Origin: Bacteroidota bacterium
GTDB taxonomy: Bacteria; Bacteroidota; Bacteroidia; Bacteroidales; Prolixibacteraceae
NCBI GenBank assembly: GCA_023251455.1
Contig: JAHEYT010000035.1
Span: 1-64,000, forward strand
DNA: 64,000 bases
Direction of reading: 5' to 3'
Part shown: positions 17,556 to 25,979 of the stretch, piece after piece
How positions within the stretch are numbered: the stretch's first letter is position 1
Layout of the letters: each line of letters starts with the position of its first letter
The notes under the pieces: generated by a model
Seen by the model: the letters and a program-made list of their open reading frames with translations, nothing else
Told to the model about the DNA's origin: nothing
Database searches by the model: none
Made by a program: the position numbers and the translations under genes

Positions 17556-19052
17556 ATGAAAAAGATATTTTATTTCATCATATCATTAACCGCAATTTTT
17601 TCTTCCTGCTCCGACGAGTTGAATTTATTGCCGATCTCAAGCGCAACAACCGAAACGTTCTATAAATCGACCAACGATTTTTTACAAGGAGTCAATGCCG
17701 TTTATGCTGACTTAAGGGCATATCCCGACCGTCAGTTAAACCTTTCCGAAACAAGATCTGATAATTTGTACGCTGTTTCCGACGGTGGAGTGCGCGATTG
17801 GGAGGGAATTAACAGTTTCCATAAAACCATTTCAGCCAATGTTTACATTACTGAAGCATGGCTCACCAACTATAACGGAATTTATCGTGCAAATGTGGTT
17901 CTCGACCAGCTTGAGAAAAACGGAAATTTAATAACCGATGCAACGTTGCGCAAAAGGTTGGAAGCTGAAGCCAAATTCCTTCGTGCAACTTATTATTTTG
18001 ATTTGGTGCGTTGGTTCGGAAAAGTTCCGGTTATCACAGCTCCTGTGAGTGTTGCCGATGCGATCACAATCCCGCGCAGTCCGGTAACCGATGTTTATAC
18101 TCTTATTATTTCCGATTTGCAATTTGCTACTGAAAATCTGTTGGAAGTAAATGCTGCTGCTGACAAAGGACGTGCAACCAAATACAGTGCAAAAGGTTTG
18201 TTGGCTTTGGTTCACATGACACGCTCTGGCCCAACCTATAACATCGAGGGACCGGGATTGGGTTTAAATGAATGGAGTCAGGCAATCACTTTGCTTAATT
18301 CTATTATCGACAGCAAAAAATATTCGTTTCTGCCCAAATATGCTGATATTTTCAGCTTTACCAACGAGAACAATGCTGAGGTGGTTTTTGATATCCAGTA
18401 TATTACAGGTTCAAGTCCTGTGCTGGGATCGACATTTGCATGGCTTTTAGTTCCTGATCCTTATTTTCAATCGAAGGGAAAAGCAATTCAGGGAGGTTTA
18501 ACTATTCGTCCGGTTGCCGAAACATTGATGAATTCATACGAAACCGGTGATGTCCGTAAAACATTCTCAATTCAACCTGGATATGTTTATAACGGAGTTT
18601 CTGAACCTCGTTCGTTCTTTGTAAAGTATGTTGACCTGACTAAAGTACCGACAAACCGTTTAGACTGGCCAATCAACTTTATAGCACAACGTTATACTGA
18701 TATTTTGATGCTGAAAGCTGAATGTATCCTGCACGGAGCTTCAGGAACACAGGCCGAAGTTGACGCAATTGTGAATCAGGTTCGTACACGCGCCGGTTTA
18801 ACCACGCCTGTTTCAGGTGTAACACTTCCTCAACTGATGGCTGAACGTCAAAAAGAATTTGTTGCCGAAGGATTACGTTGGCACGATCTGGTTCGTTCGG
18901 GTCTAGTTGAAACGGTAATTCCTGCCTGGATTGCTGCGGAAGATTTACAAAAACAAATTCAACCATTCCAGAAAAATTATATTATCTATCCTATTCCTCA
19001 ATCAGAGATTGATGTAAAAGATGGTCTTTATACTCAAAATGCAGGTTATTAA
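17556..19052 (+). CDS. SusD/RagB family surface glycan-binding lipoprotein
   Basis: A 498-residue lipoprotein. The signal MKKIFYFIISLTAIFSSC ends in a lipobox cysteine followed by SDELNLLP, a usual SusD N-terminus that is exported to the cell surface. Typical SusD features follow: TTETFYKSTNDFLQGVNAVYADLR, TPR-like helices (LEAEAKFLRATYYFDLVRWFG) and the C-terminal RWHDLVRSG and YPIPQSEID. It should form the lid of the SusC transporter and bind oligosaccharides, here presumably fragments of rhamnogalacturonan. A strong terminator at 19111-19140 follows, so the sigma/anti-sigma/SusC/SusD set can form one transcript separate from the enzymes. Confidence 0.97.
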   Translation: MKKIFYFIISLTAIFSSCSDELNLLPISSATTETFYKSTNDFLQGVNAVYADLRAYPDRQLNLSETRSDNLYAVSDGGVRDWEGINSFHKTISANVYITEAWLTNYNGIYRANVVLDQLEKNGNLITDATLRKRLEAEAKFLRATYYFDLVRWFGKVPVITAPVSVADAITIPRSPVTDVYTLIISDLQFATENLLEVNAAADKGRATKYSAKGLLALVHMTRSGPTYNIEGPGLGLNEWSQAITLLNSIIDSKKYSFLPKYADIFSFTNENNAEVVFDIQYITGSSPVLGSTFAWLLVPDPYFQSKGKAIQGGLTIRPVAETLMNSYETGDVRKTFSIQPGYVYNGVSEPRSFFVKYVDLTKVPTNRLDWPINFIAQRYTDILMLKAECILHGASGTQAEVDAIVNQVRTRAGLTTPVSGVTLPQLMAERQKEFVAEGLRWHDLVRSGLVETVIPAWIAAEDLQKQIQPFQKNYIIYPIPQSEIDVKDGLYTQNAGY

Positions 19053-19110
19053 ATTTCAGCCAGATGTTTAAAATCTAGTTGAGTAGCTCATTTTGATAAA
19101 AATTGAATAT

Positions 19111-19140
19111 AAAAGGTGGGTGTTTTTGCCCACCTTTTTT
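19111..19140 (+). terminator. Intrinsic terminator after susD
   Basis: AAAAGGTGGG (19111-19120), the loop TGTTTTTG, CCCACCTTTT (19129-19138) and two further T residues form a perfect 10-base-pair stem with a T tract. Confidence 0.85.
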
Positions 19141-19266
19141 AAACCTAAAATTGGCCATTTAAAAGGAAATGGTTCTCCCAAGAACTAGCCATTGCCGAAT
19201 GAGCAGCCGAAAATCAAGCGTCAAAATTGCCAGATAAGGCAGGATAGTTCCTGAATTTGTTAACTG

Positions 19267-19274
19267 TATATTTG
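19267..19274 (+). promoter_or_regulatory. Promoter -7 box before the enzyme run
   Basis: TATATTTG at 19267-19274 matches TAnnTTTG. It lies about 30 bases before the oligogalacturonate lyase start and after the susD terminator, so it is a candidate start for the downstream enzyme transcript. No clear -33 box is visible. Confidence 0.35.
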
Positions 19275-19302
19275 ATCGACCTATTAAACCAACGATAACC
19301 CA

Positions 19303-20514
19303 ATGAAACCAATAATCCTGTTTCTAATTTTTACTTTTATTATGGCAACAGCTTCCCGGGCTGATAAGCCACCGGTTGTCGAAACCGGCTCTGTTACACC
19401 CATGCCCAGCCAGTGGATTGACAAGGATACCGGGCACAAAATCACTCACCTCACTTTGCGCAAAGGCGAAAATCGCAGCTTTTATTTTCACAACAATCCG
19501 TTTCTGCCTTCCGTAAATGGAGTGAATGAGAAAATGATTTTTTCAGGAAAAGTAAACGACGACATGCAGTTGTTTTCGGTTGATTTAAAAACCGGGAATG
19601 CAGACCAGATTACCAATAAAAAAGCGATTTCCGGAGAAATTGTTTCGGTAAAAGGGCGTGAGGTTTATTACCAGTGTGGCGACAGCGTTTTTGCAACGAG
19701 AGTCGAAAACCACAAAATGCGACTAATTTATGTTTTTCCGGAGAACGCCCGCGGGCATATTACCACTTTAAATGCCGATGAAACTTTGTTGGGCGGAGCG
19801 CTAAATTCAGCGGAAGAAGCAGAAATCCTAAAGAATTATCCGGAAAAGAAAGACTTTTTCAACCGTATTTACGATGCGAAACTTCGCCGGACACTTTTTA
19901 CGATTCCGGCAAAAGGAGGAGCGTTGAAACAAATTTATTCTGAAAATGCCTGGCTCAATCACATTCAATTTTCGCCAACCGAGCCCGATTTGCTGATGTT
20001 TTGTCACGAAGGCCCGTGGCACAAGGTCGATCGCATCTGGACAGTAAATGTGAACGGCGGAGAACCGAAACTGATGCACAAAAGAACTGTTGATGGTGAA
20101 ATTGCAGGGCACGAATTTTTTAGTCCCGATGGAAAACGTATTTGGTTCGACCTGCAAATGCCCCGAAGTGTGACTTTTTTCCTGAGTGGTACTGATTTGG
20201 CAACAGGAAATGAAAAAAGATACGAAATGACCCGCAACGAATGGTCGATTCATTTTATCGTTTCGCCCGATCAAAAATTATTTGCCGGCGACGGTGGCGA
20301 TTCGGGGCAAGTTGCCAAAGCCGAAGATGGTATGTGGATTTACCTTTTCACGCCTGAAGGAGACCGGTTTAAATCGGAACGTCTGGTAAACATGAAACAT
20401 CACAATTATAAGCTTGAACCCAACGTTCATTTTTTTCCCGATGGGAAATGGATTATCTTTCGTGCTAATTTCGAAGGGCATTCAGATATTTATGCCGTCG
20501 AGATTGAGAAATAG
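19303..20514 (+). CDS. Oligogalacturonate lyase, PL22 family
   Basis: A 403-residue beta-propeller protein. The family is recognised from GHKITHLTLRKGENRSFYFHNNPF near the N-terminus and the central LLMFCHEGPWHKVDRIW, which carries a conserved His of the family. Later repeats such as GHEFFSPDGKRIWFDLQ and PNVHFFPDGKWIIFRAN are propeller blades. PL22 enzymes cleave oligogalacturonides, often digalacturonate, by Mn-assisted beta-elimination. Unlike the well-known cytoplasmic Ogl, this one begins with a signal peptide (MKPIILFLIFTFIMATASRA), so it should act in the periplasm. GH106 starts 28 bases later on the same strand. Confidence 0.9.
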   Translation: MKPIILFLIFTFIMATASRADKPPVVETGSVTPMPSQWIDKDTGHKITHLTLRKGENRSFYFHNNPFLPSVNGVNEKMIFSGKVNDDMQLFSVDLKTGNADQITNKKAISGEIVSVKGREVYYQCGDSVFATRVENHKMRLIYVFPENARGHITTLNADETLLGGALNSAEEAEILKNYPEKKDFFNRIYDAKLRRTLFTIPAKGGALKQIYSENAWLNHIQFSPTEPDLLMFCHEGPWHKVDRIWTVNVNGGEPKLMHKRTVDGEIAGHEFFSPDGKRIWFDLQMPRSVTFFLSGTDLATGNEKRYEMTRNEWSIHFIVSPDQKLFAGDGGDSGQVAKAEDGMWIYLFTPEGDRFKSERLVNMKHHNYKLEPNVHFFPDGKWIIFRANFEGHSDIYAVEIEK

Positions 20515-20542
20515 GACTATTTATACCAATAATATAAAGCAT

Positions 20543-23413
20543 ATGAACACGAATAAAATTCGCAGATATTCACTGATACTGGCGTCTGCACTGATTGTTT
20601 TGGTATTTACATTTGGCAGCGCTTCCGGACAAAAAACAGTTCAGCAAGCTGGTTGGCCGCAAATTACCAAAGAAGCAAAACCATGGAGCCGCTGGTGGTG
20701 GATGGGTAGCAGCGTTGATCCAGCCAATCTGAAAGCAGCCATGGAGGCCTATTCAAAGGCTGGAATTGGTGGATTGGAAATCACTCCGATTTATGGTGTG
20801 CATGGTTACGAAAACCGGTTCGTCGAATTTCTTTCTCCTGAATGGATGAAAAACCTCGAATACACGCTTCAGGAAGGGAAACAACTTGATATGGGCATTG
20901 ATCTGGCAATGGCTTCGGGCTGGCCTTTCGGAGGATTGTGGGTAACGCCCGAAGACGCCTGCAAATATATGTCTGTGCAATCGTATGCACTGATTAAAGA
21001 AGGCGGACAACTTCAGGAAAAAGTTGCCATGGTCCAGGAAACTTTGCTTCGATCGATAAGTCGCCCGAAACTCAATATTTCGCAACTGAAATATCCGGTA
21101 AGCGAAAATGCCGACAGTTTGCAAAATTGGGCTATCGATCAGGTGCGCTACCCGGTTACGATGCCTTTGCAGGCTTTGATGGCTTATTCTGATAAGGGCG
21201 AAATCCTGAACCTGACCTCGAAAGTTGATCAGGATGGAAAGCTTAACTGGACTGCCCCTGCGGGTCTCTGGAAATTGTTTGCTGTTTTTGAAGGATGGCA
21301 TGGCAAGATGGTTGAACGCGCCGGTCCTGGCGGAGAAGGCGATGTGATCGACCACTTTTCGGAAAAAGCGATTGATAATTATCTGGAGCATTTCACGATT
21401 TCGTTTAACGGACATGATATTAATGGATTACGTGCTTATTTCAATGATTCCTACGAAGTTGATGATGCGCGTGGGGAGGCTAATTTTACACCCCTGATGT
21501 TCGATGAATTTCAGAAAAGACGTGGTTACGATCTTCGCGAATACCTTCCGGCCTTATTAGGGCAGGATACTCCTGAATACAATCAGCGCGTTTTATCGGA
21601 TTACCGCGAAACAATTTCGGATCTGATTCTCGAAAAATATACTCAGCGCTGGCACGACTGGGCTGCTAAAGGTGGAAAAATAATACGCAACCAGGCACAC
21701 GGCGCACCGGCCAATATTTTGGATTTATATGCTGCTGCCGACATTCCTGAAACCGAAGGCGAAGATATCGTGAAAGTAAAAACCGCATCTTCGGTGGCTC
21801 ATGTGATGGGCAAAAAACTGGCTTCGTCCGAATCGGCAACCTGGTTGAAAGATCATTTTGAAGCTTCGCTCTCGGATGTGAAACATGCCATTGACTTATT
21901 TTTGCTGGCCGGTATCAACCATGTTTTTTACCACGGAACAACCTTCTCGCCGCAAGATGCTTCGTGGCCGGGCTGGATGTTTTATGCCGCAGTGCATTTC
22001 GGACCAACCAATTCGTTCTGGAACGATTTTGGAACCTTGAATACTTACATTACCCGTGCGCAGTCGTTTTTGCAGGCCGGAAAACCTGATAATGATATTC
22101 TGCTTTATTATCCAATTTCAGACGAATATGCTGTTCGTGGCAAATCGATGTTGTTGCATTTCGACGGCGCTGCCAAAGGTTCATCGGTTCGAAAATCGGC
22201 CGAATACCTTTTCGGAAAAGGATATGCTTTCGATTATATTTCAGATCGTCAAATCACCCAACTCCAAACTACATCAGGAAAAATCCAGACGGGTGGGGTA
22301 AGCTACCAAACGGTCTTGCTTCCTCCGGTGAAACTGATGCCACTTGAAACATTCGAAAAAGTAATGAATCTGGCTAAAAGCGGAGCAACAATTTTAATGG
22401 AAGAACTTCCTCTGGACGTGCCCGGATTAGGAAAACTGGCCGAAAGACAGATCAAATTAAAGGCGTTGAAAAACTCACTGAATCTCGTGAAACAAGCTGG
22501 AAGCACCGTTCAAAAAGCCAAAGTTGGCAAAGGGCAGATTTTGGTTGGCAATTTATCCGAATTACTTTCTCAGGCTAAAATCCGACATGAAATTATGGCC
22601 GAACGCGGACTACAATGTATTCGTCGGGTTGACGGAGCCAACACAACTTATTTCATTGCCAATCGTGGTGCCGAAACCATCGACGGAATGGTTACTGTTG
22701 AAACTAAAATCGGATCGGCAGTTTTGTACAACCCAATGAATGGAACTTTTGGCAAAGCTCTGACCAAATCTGACACTAATTTTGGAGAAGTGTATCTTCA
22801 GTTAAAACCGGGCGAAAGTTGTTTGGTGCAGATTTTCCCGGGAAAAGTAAATGTTCCTGGATATGCTTATTGGAAGGCTTCAGGAGATAAAATTGCATTA
22901 AATTCTGATTGGACACTGACTTTTGTGAGCGGAGGCCCTGAACTTCCACAGCCGGTAAAACTTTCGAAATTAGGTTCATGGACCGAAATTGAAGGTGCAA
23001 GCTACAAAGCGTTTTCTGGAACAGCAGTGTATAAAACCACCTTTTCAAAGCCGTCAGGAATAGCAAAAAATTACCGTCTCGATTTAGGCAAAGTCCTTCA
23101 CAGTGTGCGAATCAGCTTAAACGGCAAAGAGTTAGTGACTTTGATTAGCGCTCCGTATACGCTTGATATTCCGGCAGCCGATTTGAAAGCTGAAAATACG
23201 CTTGAGATTTCGGTGACCAACCTGATGGGCAACCGCATGGCCGATATGGAACGAAAAGGACAACCGTATAAGATTTTCTACAATGTCAATTTCCCGGCAT
23301 ACAAAGCTACTAACAGAGGTGCTGATGGTCTCTTTACCACTTTAGGATGGAAACCTCAGGAATCCGGACTGTTCGGGCCTATTTCTTTAACGCCGATGCA
23401 ACCTGTGAAATAA
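20543..23413 (+). CDS. GH106 alpha-L-rhamnosidase
   Basis: A 956-residue exported glycosidase. The signal peptide MNTNKIRRYSLILASALIVL... ends near ASGQ. The GH106 signature region is PWSRWWWMGSSVDPANLKAAMEAYSKAGIGGLEITPIYG, followed by a catalytic barrel containing YFNDSYEVDDARGEANFTP and the acidic segment around AADIPETEGEDI. The C-terminal part (about 790-950) is a beta-sandwich, galactose-binding-like domain. GH106 enzymes release alpha-L-rhamnose from rhamnogalacturonan I or II. The start at 20543 is chosen because longer in-frame starts overlap the PL22 gene and precede the signal. Nearby pectin enzymes make an RG-I role likely. Confidence 0.93.
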   Translation: MNTNKIRRYSLILASALIVLVFTFGSASGQKTVQQAGWPQITKEAKPWSRWWWMGSSVDPANLKAAMEAYSKAGIGGLEITPIYGVHGYENRFVEFLSPEWMKNLEYTLQEGKQLDMGIDLAMASGWPFGGLWVTPEDACKYMSVQSYALIKEGGQLQEKVAMVQETLLRSISRPKLNISQLKYPVSENADSLQNWAIDQVRYPVTMPLQALMAYSDKGEILNLTSKVDQDGKLNWTAPAGLWKLFAVFEGWHGKMVERAGPGGEGDVIDHFSEKAIDNYLEHFTISFNGHDINGLRAYFNDSYEVDDARGEANFTPLMFDEFQKRRGYDLREYLPALLGQDTPEYNQRVLSDYRETISDLILEKYTQRWHDWAAKGGKIIRNQAHGAPANILDLYAAADIPETEGEDIVKVKTASSVAHVMGKKLASSESATWLKDHFEASLSDVKHAIDLFLLAGINHVFYHGTTFSPQDASWPGWMFYAAVHFGPTNSFWNDFGTLNTYITRAQSFLQAGKPDNDILLYYPISDEYAVRGKSMLLHFDGAAKGSSVRKSAEYLFGKGYAFDYISDRQITQLQTTSGKIQTGGVSYQTVLLPPVKLMPLETFEKVMNLAKSGATILMEELPLDVPGLGKLAERQIKLKALKNSLNLVKQAGSTVQKAKVGKGQILVGNLSELLSQAKIRHEIMAERGLQCIRRVDGANTTYFIANRGAETIDGMVTVETKIGSAVLYNPMNGTFGKALTKSDTNFGEVYLQLKPGESCLVQIFPGKVNVPGYAYWKASGDKIALNSDWTLTFVSGGPELPQPVKLSKLGSWTEIEGASYKAFSGTAVYKTTFSKPSGIAKNYRLDLGKVLHSVRISLNGKELVTLISAPYTLDIPAADLKAENTLEISVTNLMGNRMADMERKGQPYKIFYNVNFPAYKATNRGADGLFTTLGWKPQESGLFGPISLTPMQPVK

Positions 23414-23417
23414 TATT

Positions 23418-23497
23418 AACCACATAGACACATAGGACACAATAGAAAATAATTTTCTCAATGAAGCTCTGTGTTCTTTCTGTGTGCTCTGTGGTTA
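23418..23497. repeat. Dispersed intergenic repeat, copy A (CACATAG / CTGTGTTC type)
   Basis: The left arm AACCACATAGACACATAGGA and the right arm ending CTGTGTGCTCTGTGGTT are imperfect complements around an AT-rich centre. A second copy lies at 30034-30108, and an inverted half-copy lies at 23521-23545. Similar sequences are common between genes in Bacteroidota genomes, as I recall. No transposase is encoded. Confidence 0.7.
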
Positions 23498-23520
23498 AAA
23501 GTGATTTTAAAATTTAATCA

Positions 23521-23545
23521 ATGTGCCCTATGCGCCTATGTGGTT
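23521..23545. repeat. Inverted half-copy of the dispersed repeat overlapping a gene start
   Basis: The 25 bases beginning ATGTGCCCTATGCGCC and ending TATGTGGTT are the inverse of the left arm of copy A. The first codons of the downstream lipoprotein gene are made of this repeat, including both candidate ATG codons (23521 and 23530). Confidence 0.6.
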
Positions 23546-25674
23546 CAAAAACAAAACTTTTTCTGATTGCGTTGGCATTTACAGCTTGCCAATCTACCCT
23601 GAAGCCTACTAAAATCGACAGGTTGGCATTGGTTACCCGCAACAATGTAGTGGTCGAACAGCCCGACACCCTGGCTAGTCTTTCGGTTGGAAACGGCGAA
23701 TTTGCCTTTACCACTGATGTCACCGGACTTCAAACTTTTTACAAAGAGTACGAAAATGGAGTAACGCTCGGAACGCAGTCGAACTGGGGATGGCATACTT
23801 TTCCGAATACCGAAAATTATCAGGTGATGGAAAGCGCCAAATACTCCGATTATCGCGGACGAAAAGTTCCTTATCTGGCGCAGTTCTCCGGAGATGGTCG
23901 CGATGCCAAAGCTGCCGATTATTTTCGTGAAAACCCACAACGTTTGCAGCTTGGGGTCATCCGTTTACTCCTGAAAAAGGCCGATGGTACCGAAGTGAAA
24001 CTAGCCGATATTGAAAGTCCGAAACAGTTGTTGAATTTATGGGAAGGCCGTATCAGCAGCGAGTTTTCGGTTGAAGGTCAGCCAGTGAAAGTGGAGGTTT
24101 TTTGCCATCAGCAAAAAGATATGGTTTCGGCAAAAATCAGCTCCCCATTGATTGAAAAAGGGCAGCTGAAAGTGGAATGGATTTTCCCTTATGCCGTGCC
24201 TGTAAATACCCATTCAGGCTACGATTTTGCTTCGATCGACAAACATGTGTCGAAGCTCGAAAAGCTGGACGACACCTCTGCAAAAATTCTTCGCACCTTA
24301 GATAACGATCATTATCAGGTTAAACTCAATTGGGAAGGTCAGGCAGTTTTGGATGAAACCGAAAAACATCATTTCGTGCTTTCGGCCAAGTCTGGTACTA
24401 TTTCATTCAGTTGTTTATTTTCTCCGGAAGAAAAACCGGAGGCATTGCCAACATTTGCTGAAACTGAGAAGAACAACATAGAAAGCTGGAAGAATTTGTG
24501 GGAAACCAGCGGTATGGTCGATTTTTCTGAATGTACCGATCCTCGCGCCAAAGAGTTGGAGCGCCGTTTCGTGTTGTCACAATACCTGACTAAGATTCAA
24601 AACTCCGGTTCACTTCCACCACAGGAAACCGGTTTGGTTTACAACAGTTGGTACGGAAAAGCTCACCTCGAAATGCACTGGTGGCACTCGGCCCATTTCG
24701 CAAACTGGGGTCATCCAGAAGTGCTCGACAAGCAGTTGGAATGGTATCACATCATCTATCAGAAAGCGCTCGAAACAGCACAATTACAAGGTTTTAAAGG
24801 CATTCGCTGGCCAAAAATGGTTGGTCCAGAAGGTCAGAATAGTCCATCGGGTGTAGGCAGTTATTTGATTTGGCAGCAACCACACATTATCTATATGGCA
24901 GAGCAGTTGTATCGTAGCAATCCGTCAGCCGAGATACTGAACAAATACAAAGACCTGATTTTTGCCACAGCCGATTTTATGGCCGATTTTGCAGTGCCCG
25001 ATTCAACCGGAAAAGTTTACAATCTACTTCCTCCACTTATTCCGGCACAGGAACACTGGAAGCGCGAGACGACAATGAATCCACCGTTCGAATTGGCTTA
25101 TTGGCATTGGGCGCTGGGCGTTGCGCAGGAATGGCACAAACGTTTAAACCAGCCAGTTGATGCGCATTGGAGCGATGTTATGAACGGACTTCCGGCACCT
25201 GATCAGGAAAATGGTGTGTACCTTGGAATTGCCAAAGCGTCCGATTCGTACACCAACCCAAAAGCAATAACCGACCATCCGATGGTGACTGGAACAGTTG
25301 GGATGCTTCCGATGTGGGATAAAGTTGATCCGGAAGTGATGTGCAATACGTTGAAAAAAGTAATGAGTAACTGGGATTGGCTTACCACTTGGGGCTGGGA
25401 TTACCCGATGGTTGCCATGTGTGCCACCCGTTTGAACGAGCCTGAAATTGCACTGGAAGCTTTGCTGAAAAACGTTCAGAAAAACACTTACCTGAAAACC
25501 GGGCACAATTATCAAAGTCAACGCTTGCGCATCTATTTACCTGGCAACGGCGGTTTCCTGAAAACTATTGCCTTGATGTGTGCCGGATGGGAAGGCTGCT
25601 CAGTTGAAAATCCGGGCTTCCCGAAAGACGGTAAATGGAATGTGAAATGGGAAGGATTGACAAAAGACTTTTAG
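23521..25674 (+). CDS. Unclassified six-hairpin-type glycosidase lipoprotein
   Basis: A protein of up to 717 residues with a signal (KTKLFLIALAFTAC) ending in a lipobox cysteine at about residue 23. The N-terminal half is a beta-sandwich-like region with LASLSVGNGEFAFTTDVTGLQTF, which recalls the GNG motif of GH95 and related families. From about 340 onwards the sequence is helical and rich in Trp/His motifs (LEMHWWHSAHFANWG, IRWPKMVGPEG, PPFELAYWHWALGVAQEWH, GTVGMLPMWD), like an (alpha/alpha)6 barrel of the GH65/GH95 group. I cannot assign a family. Context points to pectin side-chain hydrolysis. The start may be 23521 or 23530, and both ATGs come from a dispersed repeat. Confidence 0.75.
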   Translation: MCPMRLCGSKTKLFLIALAFTACQSTLKPTKIDRLALVTRNNVVVEQPDTLASLSVGNGEFAFTTDVTGLQTFYKEYENGVTLGTQSNWGWHTFPNTENYQVMESAKYSDYRGRKVPYLAQFSGDGRDAKAADYFRENPQRLQLGVIRLLLKKADGTEVKLADIESPKQLLNLWEGRISSEFSVEGQPVKVEVFCHQQKDMVSAKISSPLIEKGQLKVEWIFPYAVPVNTHSGYDFASIDKHVSKLEKLDDTSAKILRTLDNDHYQVKLNWEGQAVLDETEKHHFVLSAKSGTISFSCLFSPEEKPEALPTFAETEKNNIESWKNLWETSGMVDFSECTDPRAKELERRFVLSQYLTKIQNSGSLPPQETGLVYNSWYGKAHLEMHWWHSAHFANWGHPEVLDKQLEWYHIIYQKALETAQLQGFKGIRWPKMVGPEGQNSPSGVGSYLIWQQPHIIYMAEQLYRSNPSAEILNKYKDLIFATADFMADFAVPDSTGKVYNLLPPLIPAQEHWKRETTMNPPFELAYWHWALGVAQEWHKRLNQPVDAHWSDVMNGLPAPDQENGVYLGIAKASDSYTNPKAITDHPMVTGTVGMLPMWDKVDPEVMCNTLKKVMSNWDWLTTWGWDYPMVAMCATRLNEPEIALEALLKNVQKNTYLKTGHNYQSQRLRIYLPGNGGFLKTIALMCAGWEGCSVENPGFPKDGKWNVKWEGLTKDF

Positions 25675-25979
25675 CCGATTATAACCGTCAGCTAAAGCAG
25701 ACGGCAAAGGATATCGCTCTGATAATGATTGTAAAATATACTTTGCCGTTTGCCTTTAGGCAACGGATGGGAAACAGGAATAGATTAAGGCCTGCCAATG
25801 ATGTTTGAAACACAAGCGCTGTATGCGCCGCATGGAATTGCCCTTTTAACCTCATGTTGACCAAATGATATTAGGGTAGTAAAGCTTAAAGTCGTCTTTA
25901 TTTAAAGAACAATCAACTGAATCTGAACTAACCTAATATTCTCTGCAATGAGGGAATTTGAGGACATAAATCTTGAGCT
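25675..25979. other. Intergenic region with an inverted repeat before the GH2 gene
   Basis: A 305-base gap. CCGTCAGCTAAAGCAGACGG... at 25685-25709 is an imperfect inverse of 25741-25766, around a 31-base loop, so the transcript can form a long hairpin. The remainder is AT-rich. No coding frame or clear promoter could be supported. Confidence 0.5.
25685..25766. repeat. Imperfect inverted repeat, 25-base arms
   Basis: The left arm at 25685-25709 and right arm at 25741-25766 share CGGCAAAG at their inner edges and CTAAAG/CTTTAG further out. The right arm contains its own small hairpin (GCCTTTAGGC). It could act as a processing or partial termination structure between the six-hairpin and GH2 genes. 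Confidence 0.55.

Noticed and set aside
20414-20542. Upstream extension of the GH106 gene
   Set aside because: It overlaps the end of the PL22 gene and precedes an obvious signal peptide starting at 20543.
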